Positions 23,554 to 34,448 of a stretch of DNA of 64,000 nucleotides are shown here, one piece after another. Source of the DNA: Monoplex corrugatus (lineage: Eukaryota > Mollusca > Gastropoda > Littorinimorpha > Ranellidae). The translations under genes were made by a program, and so were the position numbers. The stretch lies in NCBI GenBank assembly GCA_030674185.1, contig CM060307.1:68114405-68178404 (forward strand), read 5' to 3'. Positions within the stretch are counted from its first letter, which is position 1; each line of letters begins with the position of its first letter. Under the pieces are notes generated by a model, which was not told the DNA's origin, ran no database searches, and worked only from the letters and a program-made list of their open reading frames with translations.

Positions 23554-25547
23554 ACAGCCTGTGGGTAGCATTCAAGGAGGCTATTCTTTCTGCTATAGAG
23601 AAGCATGTCCCGTCCATTCTAAGACGAAACAATGATGATCTCCCTTGGATGTCCAGAGACATAAAGAAACTACTGAGGCGTAAGATCAGACTCCATAAGA
23701 GGGCAAAGAAAAGCAACAACTGGACCAATTATAAATTCTGCCAAAAAGAATGTAGAAGAGCCATGAGGAAAGCAGAACAAAACTACATAAACAACATCAT
23801 TGAGAATGGACTGAAGGAAAACAATAGTAAACCCTTCTGGAAATACATCAAATCTAGAAGACAGGATAATATCGGCGTGGCCCCACTAAAGGAAGGAACA
23901 AACCTGGTCAGTGACAGCGAAACCAAGGCAAACATCCTACTAAATCAGTTCCGCTCTGTCTTCACCACAGATGATGGCTCCCCACCACCACAAATGGATG
24001 GCCCCAAACAGCCACAAATAAACAAACTCACGATCAGAGAGGAAGGTGTAGCAAAACTGTTGCGAAACCTAAACCCATCTAAAGATAGTGGTCCAGATAA
24101 AGTCCCCAGCAGAGTCTTAAAAAACTGCGCTGACATCCTAGCAGCACCCCTGACCTGCATTTACAACCACTCAATGGACACTGGTCAGCTTCCTGAAGAC
24201 TGGTTGACTGCAAACATAAGTTGCATATTCAAAAAAGGAGACCAAAACAGACCTGAAAATTATCGCCCAGTGTCCCTTACATCTGTGGCGTGTAAGATCT
24301 TAGAACATGTCATCAGCCACCATATCCGAGAACACCTGGACAAGCATCAAATTCTTACCGATAAAAATCACGGCTTCAGGAAAGGATTTTCCTGTGAAAC
24401 GCAGCTGCTCACAACTATGCACGACCTACTAAAGTCAAATGACGAAGGAACGCAAACAGATGTTGTGATCTTGGACTTCAGTAAGGCCTTTGATACTGTA
24501 CATCATAAAAAGCTCCTCCACAAACTGCAACACTATGGGATAGCAGGCCCAGTCCACAGGTGGATTGAAAAGTTCCTGACACAAAGAACGATGAGAGTGG
24601 TCCTAGAAGGGGAAACCTCAGAAGAAACAGCCGTTATGTCTGGTGTACCCCAAGGCACAGTTCTTGGTCCCTTGCTCTTCTTGTGCTACATCAATGACTT
24701 GCCTGAGGTCGTGAGCAGTACATCAAAAGTACGGCTGTTCACAGATGACTGCTTACTGTACCGGGAGATATGCCAGTTCCAGGACCATACCTTGCTCCAA
24801 GGAGACCTCACCAAGCTGGAGGAATGGGCGAAAAAATGGGGAATGCGGTTTAATGCCAAAAAATGTTACGTCCTACCAACCAAAAACCGCTCATCCTTCT
24901 ACTACAAGCTTGATGAGGAGATCCTCCAACATGTAGAGCAAAATCCATACCTAGGAGTACAAATATCGGCAGATTTAAAGTGGTCCACGCACATAACAAA
25001 CATCTGAAAGAGGGCAAACACTACACTAGGATTCCTCCGTCGTAACTTGGGCAGCTGTCCTATAGAGTGCCGCCGTACAGCCTACATCTCTCTAGTGCGG
25101 TCTGCCCTGGAGTACGGAGCCACTGTATGGGACCTGTACTTGGCAAAAGATCAGGATAGACTGGAGAGAGTACAGAGAAGGGCAGCACGCTTCATAAAGC
25201 AAGACTACAAGTCCCCAAAACCAGGGTGCGTCACCAGGATGCTTCAAGAGCTTGGTCTGCCTTCTCTGCAGCAGCGAAGGACACACCAAAGGCTGGTAAC
25301 ACTATATAAAATAACAGAAGGTCAGGTTCCAGCCCTACCACCAGAAAAATACCAGACCCCAGTGGATAAGACCAAAAGGAAAATCAAAATGAAGACCTAT
25401 GCAGACCACGTGGCAACAAACATCATCGCCAAACACGCATGTAACAACAGCCGTGGCTACAAAGTCCCCCAGACAAGGACAGAGCAGTATGGATGCTCTT
25501 TCTTCACAAGGACTGTTGAAGACTGGAACAAGCTGGAGGAGGAATAG
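23530..25547 (+). pseudogene. Element D reverse transcriptase
   Basis: Linker RKIRLHKRAKKSNNWTNY, PFWKYIKSRRQDNIGV, then RT blocks DSGPDKVPSRVLKNCAD, NYRPVSLTSVACKILEHV, NHGFRKGFSCETQLL, VILDFSKAFDTVHHKKLL, GVPQGTVLGPLLFLCYINDL and RLFTDDCLLYRE. The catalytic motif reads FTDD; Ala in the second position is usual, but both Asp are kept. A TGA (25005-25007) interrupts HITNI before KRANTTLGFLRR. The C-terminal region RSALEYGATVWDLY, ERVQRRAARFI ends DWNKLEEE at 25547. Only this one stop lies in about 670 codons, so the copy is fairly young. Confidence 0.9.
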
Positions 25548-25550
25548 TGC

Positions 25551-27425
25551 AGGCACGCTCCGTCGCCGCATTTTCTGCAGCACTGGCGAGCGGCTCAGCT
25601 CTCCAATAATCAGCCCCGCCCCTCTGCCCCACCCCCTCCCACTCCCACCATAGGAATCAGCGCCGCAGGACATCATTCAGCTGAATCGGGGGTCTTCGTA
25701 TGGGGCGTAGTTTCCCCCCCCCCTACACCCACCCCACCCAGTCGGACACAGCAAAGAAACTAAACGTCATGTTCTAAAAACTCAAGAGAAACTGTAGTTG
25801 AAACACCGCTTAAATTAGAGTTATTTTCACTCATAAATAAATAAATAAGAAAAATTAAATTATAGTCAAAAAAAAATAAAAAAAAAATAAATGAGGACTA
25901 CTTATTCAAATCAAGCCATGCGCTCCTACCACCCGCTGCGACGATAGCCTGAAAAGGCTCCTGCAACGTAATTATCCAGATCCAGATCTCAGTCCGCCAT
26001 TCCGCGCATGCCCTACTTTCTTGCAACCCGGAAGGTGAGTCATACTGCATTTCCCGTTTTTAGTAATGGAAATCTCCGATATGACGCTATTTAGCTTTGT
26101 CCTTTTCAGAAAAATCTGCGACTCGTCGACTGTGGTTGGTACAATTCCACCTACTGGTTAGTTCTTGTTCATGATAATATTGGATGAAATCATCGCGTAA
26201 AAGATACACTTTGATGACATTTTTTTTGGTGAAAATTGATACACATTGATGACATTTTGTGTGAAAATTGGGATGGAATATCGTCGCTTCCAAGACTAAC
26301 AAGCTCTCTCGAAATGACGTGGCAGAAAATGGCGCCTGTGTTTCGTTAATTTCGAAGAGGTTAATTTAACCCGAAGAGATGTAAGTACACATTTTCCTCA
26401 GTTTTCTTACTGGTCCCTGTTTCATCACTAGATCTGCAAGAGGAAGGAATAAGAAGAAGAAGAATTCACGAAGGGGCGTGATTTTCTGTCTTCAAAAGCA
26501 GTTGAAACTATAGGCCTATAGTTTGGATTCGTTTTGGATGGATTTGTTGGTCGTGAGCAATTCCATGCGCGCTCCATCTCACTGACATCTTGTATTAGCT
26601 GCAAGTAGTTAGGCTATCCAGCTTTGTGTTTGTATGCTGACATAATATGTGGAAAGCAAGGACTTTCTGCAATAGTGTAAGACAGGTTCACAAGCTTCTA
26701 TGCCCTTAAGTAATAAAATGCATTCGAGTTTCAGTGCACACAATTTACCAACAGAAAGTGCGAAAGCTTTTTTGTTGTTGGTTGTGTTTTTTGTTTTTTG
26801 TATCATTTAACATAGCATCAAATAAACGAAATAAGTTAAAGGAATCATGTTTGGACATGGTATGGGAAATATAGTGCGTTGATAATATTAATAACAAAAC
26901 ATTTCATTGCTGAATTTAGACAAAAGTTGATTGATTGCCGTTTTGATGCGTTGCTTGGTTACTTGTATTTTGAATGAGCCATGGACTCAAAATCTGATAT
27001 TCTAAGTTCACTCCCAGCCCGCAACATTAAAAACTGGCCTGTTTACCGCCCATCTTAATGTTTCCATCATTCTGGTGGTGTCAGCTTAGTGTTTCGTAGG
27101 TCCCTTCTCCCCGATACTCATTTCAGGACCTTACCGGAGCATAGGGATTTTAGTACAGGATCAGATGGTCGTCCAGATAACTGCTGGCAGATTTAGGTGG
27201 AGCACATACTAGAATTATCAGAGTGCAATGAATCCCTCTTGAACAAATTCCAAACTCGACGCTTGAAATATAACCCTCACAACTGTGAATTCTATCAGGT
27301 TCACTCACATTTCAATCAAAAAAGTCTTTGTGTATACATGCATAGTTGTAAGTCTGAAAAGTTTTTACTAGATTTTAGGTTTCGAATGTCAGCATTAAAT
27401 TGTCACTATTTATGATACACTATAA
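25551..27425. other. Spacer with possible promoter; no coding gene seen
   Basis: The first part may be 3' UTR of element D. The rest has no recognisable protein. Splice-donor-like sites at 26035 and 26381 are described separately. Confidence 0.5.
26000..26382 (+). promoter_or_regulatory. Possible promoter and non-coding first exon upstream of RO60
   Basis: A less AT-rich stretch holding two strong donor-like sites, AAG|GTGAGT at 26035 and GAT|GTAAGT at 26381. An AAAATGGCGCC motif (about 26327-26337) resembles the YY1-type element often found at transcription starts of housekeeping genes, and TGACGTGG lies just before it. The first confident RO60 exon (34351) begins at an acceptor, so an upstream exon must exist. 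Distance and motifs make this a candidate only. Confidence 0.25.
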
Positions 27426-27877
27426 TGGATCCCATCACACTGTGGTATCCTTTTTATCGATCGGGTCGACAGAATAGCAAAAAATGCAGCAATGAATAGG
27501 GCTGGCAGTACTAAACTTGATTTACCACTCTCTGAACATGAAATGAATGCTATATTAGAAAACAAAGTAAAAGCGCAATGTGTCCTTCGCCCCTTCTCGG
27601 TAAATTACCAGGGTTTTACAAGACAAGAGATAACTTTAGCTTACACAAGTTACAGATTATAACTCTCAATTCACTTCGAACTAAATTTAGTAAAACCATC
27701 AAATGTATCTCTATCTGTGGTGATTTTATAACAGTTGATCACCTTTTGTGTTGTCAGCGAATGCGACCTTATTTCCCTGCGTCATTTACAAACTTAAAAC
27801 AGAAACATACTGATTTCACTCTGTATTTACACATTGCTAGACGTTTACTGCACAGTCCTGTAGGTCGTTTTCTTTGA
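27426..27877 (+). pseudogene. RNase H domain and C-terminus of a non-LTR retrotransposon, relic
   Basis: The frame at 27426 reads WIPSHCGILFIDRVDRIAKN, the last RNase H motif (W-PSH-GI-GNE-AD--AK), with KLDLPLSEHEM after it. A frame change near 27570 leads to NSLRTKFSKTIKCISICGDF and ITVDHLLCCQRMRPYFP, the Cys/His C-terminal pattern found after RNase H in I/R1-type retrotransposons and similar elements. The last Asp of RNase H is kept, but the GNE part is altered. This lineage differs from all other elements in the window, which lack RNase H. Confidence 0.6.
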
Positions 27878-28376
27878 TTCAGCCCAACTGTTTTATACCT
27901 GTAACTCCCACACAGCCCCGAGAAATCCGATGAAGCCTGACTGATATAATGTTCTGATTGTTTTTCTTTTGTTCGTTAATTTGTTTGATGTTACATTAAT
28001 TGTTACCATAATTGATACAATGCCTTCATGATTACATAGATTCATTCATTCCTTACGCACCTTTTTTTTTTTTTTTTTTTTTTTTCTTTCGTCTAAAAGC
28101 ACATATGTGAATAGACGTTAAAAGAAATAACGAACGAACTATAATGAATATTCTTAGAAATCTTAATAGTCCAGTCTGTAATGATGTTATTGAAACTGAT
28201 AGCTAAATCATCTGTAAGAAGTTCATTACTTACAGAACATCATATGTAAACGAATTTCAGTTTCAGTAACATCTTAAGAGCACTACTGCTGTCATCCATC
28301 AGTGTCTAGATTTATGTCACTTATGGCAGGTACCAACAAAAAGGTTATTAAAATGCTTGTTGTTTTTAGTGGAGCG
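27878..28376. other. AT-rich spacer with poly(T)
   Basis: Contains a T run of about 25 bases near 28062-28086. Read on the minus strand it could be a poly(A) tail of a retroposed sequence. No gene seen. Confidence 0.5.
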
Positions 28377-28737
28377 GAGTGTAATACATAATGTAGTGGA
28401 GTGGAGTGGAATGCAATGCTGTATAGTGAAGTGGAGTGCAGTGCAGCACAGTGCAGAGCAATGCAATGCAGTGTAGTGTAGTGCAGTGCCGTGCCGTGCC
28501 GTGCCGTGCAGTGCCGTGCCGTGCAGTGTAGTGTTGTATGTTGTGTTGTGTTGTGTTGTGCGGTGTTGTGTTGTATTGCATTATATTGTATTATGTTGCA
28601 TTGCATTGCTTTGCATTGCTTGCATTGTGTTGTATCATATCATATTGTATCATATCGTATCGTGTTGTATCATATTGTATTGTATGTATTGTATTGTATT
28701 GTATTGTACTGTACTGTACTGTATTGTACTGTACTAC
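28377..28737. repeat. Drifting 5-bp tandem repeat
   Basis: About 360 bp with clear period 5. The unit changes along the array: GTGGA, then GTGCA, GTGCC, GTGTT, ATTGC, ATCGT/ATTGT and finally CTGTA. Because the period is 5, all frames stay open and encode 5-residue repeats (for example PCRAV and YHIVS patterns); these are not proteins. Confidence 0.92.
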
Positions 28738-29810
28738 TTTTTATGTCACAGTGGGTATGTGATATTTGGGCTGATCTGCCAGGGGACAGCACATCAGTGT
28801 AGAAGCAAAACAATATCATATATATATATATATGTATATGTATGTATTTGTTTATATGTACATATAACATATAATACATATATATGTATTATTTATATAT
28901 CATTTATATTATATATATATATATATGAAACATGAAGCACTTGAAGTTGAATGAGAGTTGTGTATTGCTAGCACCACTTCCTTGTTCTTTCTGGTGTTTA
29001 ATTTTTTTTTTTTTTCAGTTTCTTCACCCATGTTGTAAATGCGCCAGAGGCTTTATCGATTAAAACATTTTGGCTTTTGGAAAGAAAAAGATATTTTAGG
29101 GATCATGGTATAGAAGTATCTTGAAGTTCATTGATTGTGTCAGCAGCATCAGTTCTCTGATGCCAAGCTTAGTGTGAAGCTTTAGTTTATGAACCTGCAG
29201 GGTTTGTATGCTAATGTCTTAATGAGAAAACAAACTATGAAAATGAATCCCAACGAGTTAGTAGGCTGTTCTCTCAAATTGTATTCAGTTCTCTCAAATT
29301 CAGTTTTACATAACTTCCATGCAAGCTCAATCTTCTTTTTTTTTTTTCTGTCTCAATATGTTGGTCATTCTCAGTCTCTGTCTCCCTTTCTGTCTCTGCA
29401 TATGTGCTTGTGTGGAGGCTGAGTATGTGTGCATGTGTGTGTGTGTATGTGTTTATGTGCGTGCGCGTGCATGTAAGCACGTACACACGTGCAATGCACT
29501 TGTTTGATTTTTATGTTCATCAGACTTTTTTTTAGTAAGAACGAGAGATGAAAAGATTTTTTTTCAACAGTATAGATCTTAGTACAGTGACACTGACAGA
29601 GGCAAACTTACATCTCATCCGTTGCCAATCTAGGTGTATTAAAACAATAACCAAACGAAAATAGGACACTGCTGGAAAAAAAACAACAACAAGAAGATTT
29701 AAACAAAGTAGACAGAAAGCAAATAAAATCAGAAATGTAACCATGGATGCATAAAAGTATACATGTATCTGGATGCGTGTGCATGCTTGCGTGCATGTGT
29801 GCGTACGTGC

Positions 29811-29867
<57 letters not shown>

Positions 29868-29910
29868 CAAATACAAATGAAAAAAATAATGAGAATGAGA
29901 GATATGTAGT
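28738..29910. other. Spacer with (TA)n and (GT)n tracts
   Basis: Contains TA-rich sequence at 28818-28925 and (GT)n tracts at 29425-29475 and 29815-29850, the latter passing into (GA)n. It ends in ATATGTAGT (29902-29910), one copy of the target duplication of the next element. Confidence 0.7.
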
Positions 29911-29958
29911 AGTAGGCCTCCCTCGGTCATGACTGACCATGGACAAAGTACATCCGTT

Positions 29959-32900
29959 CTAATGTCTAGATGGGCTGTCTGCTTGGTCCAAGCAGCGTCG
30001 CCTGTGAATGTAGAGACCAATGCGAGAGAGGCAGTCTCTGTCGCAGCGGTCGCATGTGTATGCTGATGCTGGTCTTTTGGCTGTCATCCCTTTTCTGTGA
30101 ACTCGCTTTTCTGCTGCAGCAGCTGACAGTTTGTCCTCACCAATCCGCAACTGTTTCTTGAGAGTAGTTCTCCAGCTGTTGCGGTCGTCTGCGAGGTCCT
30201 CCCAGGACTCGGTGTTGATCTCAAGCGCCTTCATGTCACGCTTGCAAACGTCTTTGTATCTTAGCTGTGGGCGGCCAATGTTTCTCTGCCCTGTGGCAAG
30301 CTCACCATAAAGGATGTCTTTTGGGATGCGACCATCTTCCATGCGGTGAACGTGGCCCATCCAGTGCAGCCGATGCTGTCTCAGCATGGTATGCATGGTT
30401 GGGAGGCCAGCGCAGGTTAGGACTTCGGTGTTGGTCACCTTGTCTTGCCAGGAAATGCCAAGTATGCGCCGTAGGCTTCTCAGGTGGAAGGTATTGAGCC
30501 TTTTCTCCTGATGAGCATGCGTGGTCCACGCCTCGCTGCCATACAGCAAGGTGCTGAGGACACAGGCGCTGTATACAGCCATCTTTGTCTTTGTGGTCAG
30601 CTTGGGATTTGTCCACACCCTTTGTGTGAGGCGGGCTAGTGTTGTGGCTGCCTTCCCGATCCTCTTGTCGACCTTTGTGTCAAGGGAGAGGTTATCGGTG
30701 ATGGTGGACCCAAGATATGTGAATTGATGGATGGCTTCAAGCTCGTAGTCATCAATGGTGATGGCTGGTGGAGATGGCGTGTCTTGGCCCAGGACGTTTG
30801 TCTTCTTAAGACTGATGGTCAGACCAAAATCTTTGCAGGCCTGGGAGAAGCGGTCCATTAGTGACTGCAAGTCCCGCTGAGTATGGGTCACAACTGCGGC
30901 ATCGTCAGCAAATAGCATGTCTCAGATGAGGGCTTCACGGACCTTTGTCCTTGCTCTGAGGCGGGCGAGGTTGAAGAGCCTGCCATCTGATCTGGTCCGC
31001 AGGTGGATCCCTTCTTGCGCTGTGCTGAACGCATGCCTCAGGAGGAGAGCGAAGAAGATTCCAAAGAGGGTTGGGGCCAGGACGCAGCCTTGTTTCACAC
31101 CGCTGCGTACGTCGAAGGGCTTGGAGAGGTTTCCGTTGAACTGCACCGTCCCTTTCATGTTTGAGTGGAAGGACTCAATTAAGCTGTGCAGTTTAGGGGG
31201 GCAGCCGATTTTTCGGAGAGCCCTGAAAAGGCCATCTCTGCTGACTAGGTCAAAGGCCTTGGTGAGGTCAATGAATGCCACATACAGGGGCATCCGCTCC
31301 TCTCTGCGCTTCTCCTGGATTTGGCGAAGGGAGAAGACCATGTCTACCGTGGATCTCTCTGCAGTCTGCTCGAAAACCACACTGTGATTCCGGGTAGACG
31401 CGTTCAGCCAGTTTCTGCAGGCGGATTAGGAGGACCCGAGCGTAGACTTTGCCAACAATGCTGAGGAGCGAGATACCTCTGTAGTTGTTGCAGTCGCTCC
31501 TTTCGCCCTTGTTTTTGTACAGGGTGACGATCTTGACGTCCCTCATGTCCTGTGGAACAGCTCCCTCATTCCAACACTGACAGAGAACTGCGTGCAAAGG
31601 GTGCAGAAGAGAAGTCTTGCAGTGCTTGATGAGGTCTGGGGGAATTCTGCCGTTGCCAGGTGCCTTCCCTGATGCCAGGCTATGAATGGCCTTGCTGAGT
31701 TCGTCCACAGTTGGCTCTGCGTCAAGTTCTTCCATTACCGGCATACACTTGATGGCATCGAGGGCTAAGGGGGACACCATGTTCTGTGTGGAGTAGAGGT
31801 CGGAGTAGTGTTCTGCCCATCTTTCCATCTGTTGGCTAGGATTACTGATTACTTCCTCAGTGGAGGATTTGAGGGGGGCGATCTTGCTCTGTGTTGGTCC
31901 CAGTGCCTTCTTGATGCCATCATACATTCCTTGGATGTTGCCTCTTTCAGCAGCACTCTGTATCTCTTTGCTGAGCTCTGCCCAGTACTCGTTTGCGCAG
32001 CGCCTGGCGTTAAGCTGAACTTTACTTCTGGCAGCCCTGAGGATTTGCAGGTTCTTCTCACTGGGTGACCGCTTATACTTGGTGAGTGCGGCACGCTTCG
32101 CCTCAACAGTGGGAGTCATCTCTGATGATTTGGCCTCAAACCAGTCGTGGGACTTCACAGTTTTCTTCCCAAAGGTGGCCATAGCAATGCGGTGCATGGT
32201 GTCTCGTAGCGTTTCCCATCTCTCAGTGGCAGAGTCTCTGGGCTGCAATGCATCGTATTCTCTCTGAAAGGCCTCTGCGAACTGTTCTACAAGATCTGGC
32301 TGAGACATCTTGATGACGTCAATGCGAGGGTTCCCTTGTTTCTTTGAGCAGTGGAACTTCTTTGGTTGTAGCCTGATCTTGCAACATACCAGAGAGTGGT
32401 CTGTGTCGCAGTCTGCACTGTGATAAGAGCGAGTGTGGAGAACGTTTTTGATAGCGGCACGTCTTACTAGGATCAAATCCAGTTGGTGCCAATGTTTTGA
32501 GCGGGGATGCCTCCAGGAGACTTTGTGCTGAGGCTTCGTCTTGAAGGAGTTGGCGATGCACAGTTCATGGCAGGCGCAAAACTCAAGCAGTCGCTGTCCA
32601 TTCTCATTCATTTTCCCCACTCCAAAGGAACCGAGGCAGAAGGGCCATGAGTCATTGTCTGCACCCACTCTGGCGTTGAAGTCGCCCAGGAGAACAAGTT
32701 GTTCTGTCCTGGGGATGTTCCTTATGGTTGATGCAAGATTTTCGTAGAACTCATCCTTGGTGTCTGGAGAGGCGGACAGAGTTGGGGCATAAACGCTGAT
32801 GAGAGTGACATAGCCTTCGGTGGTGTTGAGGCGGAGAGTCAAGAGTCGTTCTGAACCGCCGCTGCCTGGTTCAATCATGTTCAACAGGCTGTTCCTTACT

Positions 32901-33142
32901 GCAAAGCCTGCTCCGTGCTCTCTTGGGGCATCAGAACTCTTTCCTTGCCAGAAGAAGGTGTAGTCCCTTTCCTTTAGTGTTCCTGAGTCAGCCAGCCGTG
33001 TTTCCTGCAGAGTGGCAATGTCCACATTGAGCCTCTTTAGTTCGCTGTTTATGACGGCGGTTTTTCTGGCGTCGCTGATGTCTTGCAGATCTTGGGAGAG
33101 CCCAGGCATCATTGTTCGGACATTCCAACAGCCCAGTTTCAC
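29959..33142 (-). pseudogene. Endonuclease-reverse transcriptase with C-terminal zinc finger (one frameshift, one stop)
   Basis: About 1060 codons. Endonuclease: LGCWNVRTM (N), IATLQETRL (E), LVLLGDFNARVG (D, N), HQLDLILVRR and DCDTDHSLVCC (DH). RT: GKAPGNGRIPPDLIKHC, NNYRGISLLSIVGKVYARVL, QCGFRA, then a frameshift near 31375, AFIDLTKAFDLVSRDGLF, GVKQGCVLAPTLFGIFF, a TGA at about 30919 (LI-stop-DM, a possible CGA to TGA change) and LFADDAAVV with both Asp. C-terminal region: LLYGSEAWTTHA, LHWMGHVHRMEDGRIP, and a zinc finger YTCDRCDRDCLSRIGLYIH ... RRC at about 29990-30050. The ATG at 33142 begins MKLGCWNVRTM, the usual start. Confidence 0.9.
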
Positions 33143-33770
33143 TGCTGATCCTTTTCCTGATCCGTTTCTTAAATTTGAATTTTTCTTTTTGTTTGGTGCG
33201 GTAATTTACGACCTGCTTGTCAGATTTTCTCCTAATCTTCATGCACCCAATGAAGAAGGCAGGTCGTGGCGGGACAGCACCTAACTGGCTGGGGGCTGCC
33301 CAGCTTAGGTGGGCGGTAGCTGTCCAGTAAGACACGAAGGTCTCTCCCACTGTCAAAAGCAACCCCTGGCGTCAGCTCTACGCCAGTTGAGCAATGACTT
33401 ATCACCGGTATCTGTTGCTTCCCGTGTTGTGCCGACACTAGTGTTAGTAGCGAGGCTGGAGTGTCCTCTCCAAGTCGTAGGTGCAGAGTGTTTGTGGATG
33501 AATGGACGGATGTAAGCCTGGGCAGTGTAATATGGAAGACAGGCTGTTGCCCATGCAACTTGTCCCCCCTCTCCACCTCGCTGACAGATCCAAAGGAACA
33601 GCAGGGCTGTTACGTTTTGGTGCCAACGCGGCCGCAGGAGCTGCCGGAAAGTGACAAAGTTTGCCATCCAACCGCCTTAGGGGCCCCACACCGGATTTAC
33701 TGTCAGGGTTTACTCCCTTAGCTAGATGGCCGCGGGTAGCTCTCCAGAGCTGGCGCCCTTTTTAAAAAAA
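33143..33770 (-). other. 5' leader of the retrotransposon
   Basis: Less AT-rich leader with several short overlapping open frames (80-124 codons) on both strands. None has a known ORF1 motif such as an RRM, zinc knuckle or coiled coil, so I leave them uncalled. An internal promoter would be expected here for an RTE-like element. Confidence 0.5.
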
Positions 33771-33779
33771 ATATGTAGT

Positions 33780-34350
33780 GGACACAGTAATCAAATGGGT
33801 AAACGTCGAAGTCGGAAAATCCTGTATTTGATACAGTAGACATACCAGGTAGATCCAGGGAGAAAATATTAGATGTAGGCCTACTTGTGCAGTGGATGAA
33901 GACAGACAGGGTGGGAGAAGTACTTGCAACGACAAAGGATAGTTCTCACAATGCTTACCTCAAGTAAAATTGAGGTCCCTGCAACGCTCAGTCAGGGTGA
34001 GACCACAGGGTTATGCAGCAATTTTTTATCATCACTATCATCATCTGGTCCAGTGACCAGTGTGGTCGTCTGGGGGATTGGGGGACTTAGGGGATGCAGC
34101 AAACAGGATCCTCCACTTCTGCCTCTGGGACGAAACAGCAAGCTGTTCAGACATTGTCAGGTGATGTAGTCTGATATATTTGCAGCCTAGCTGTTCAGGC
34201 ATAGCGAGGTGATGTAGTCTGAGATATATATTTGCCACCTGGCTGTTCCTTTTAGTCGTTGATATTTGCCACCTAGTTGTTCGTTTGAGTCGTTAATATT
34301 TGCCACCTAGCTGTTCCTTCTCTTTTACGTATCTGAATCTGGCTGTGCAG
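33780..34350. other. Spacer before RO60 exon, with a minisatellite
   Basis: At 34140-34318 there are repeats of two related types, AGCTGTTC...GTGATGTAGTCTGA and ATATTTGCCACCTAGCTGTTC...TAGTCGTT. The pyrimidine-rich end (about 34310-34350) forms the acceptor of the next exon. Confidence 0.6.
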
Positions 34351-34448
34351 AACCAGGAGCTGTGAGACAATGGACACGGCTGGTAAAGACGAAGAGAATC
34401 TGGTGGAGATATACGCACGTCCCGCTCAGCCGGTACCATCCTGTCACA
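34351..34448 (+). CDS. RO60: RO60 upstream exon (5' UTR or first coding exon)
   Basis: Acceptor CTGTGCAG|AACC after a pyrimidine-rich tract, donor CACA|GTAAGTAT. The ATG at 34370 opens 26 codons (MDTAGKDEENLVEIYARP...). Joined to the exon at 39176 this frame stays open for about 45 more codons and then stops at a TGA overlapping the ATG at 39315. It is therefore either an upstream ORF or the true start separated from the rest by a one-base frame error. Splice sites are good; coding status is uncertain. Confidence 0.6.

Larger units (their letters stand above)
22222..25550 (+). mobile_element. CR1/Jockey-like non-LTR retrotransposon (element D) with nested L2
   Basis: Endonuclease part 22224-22340 (RKDRGTLGGGAFILVHKS ... 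TIWAKIQ) continues at 23041 (LKENRDLLVGCFYMP) with no codon lost, after a 700-bp L2-like insert. It ends after the RT C-terminal domain at 25547; a 3' UTR may reach the A/T-rich (AAAT)n-like stretch at about 25833-25890. The start is 5'-truncated inside the endonuclease. Confidence 0.87.
29911..33770 (-). mobile_element. Full-length non-LTR retrotransposon, nearly intact, with 9-bp target duplication
   Basis: Bounded by ATATGTAGT at 29902-29910 and 33771-33779. On the minus strand it starts with a short T/A-rich run and GGGCGCCAGC, has a 5' leader of about 630 bp, one long ORF and a short 3' UTR. The C-terminal GSEAWT and GHVHRM pattern is RTE-like, but the zinc finger at the end makes clade assignment uncertain. 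It lies just upstream of RO60 and in opposite orientation. Confidence 0.88.

Noticed and set aside
26035..26040. Coding first exon MPYFLATRK before the GTGAGT donor
   Set aside because: Nine codons only, with no downstream exon that can be matched in phase; not enough support.
28292..28935. Several long Cys/Val/Tyr-rich open frames on both strands
   Set aside because: They are translations of a period-5 repeat, which is open in all frames; composition follows the repeat and no family motif exists.
33232..33689. Overlapping 81-114 codon frames in the leader of the 29.9-33.8 kb element as a possible ORF1
   Set aside because: No ORF1 motif, and open frames occur on both strands in this less AT-rich stretch.
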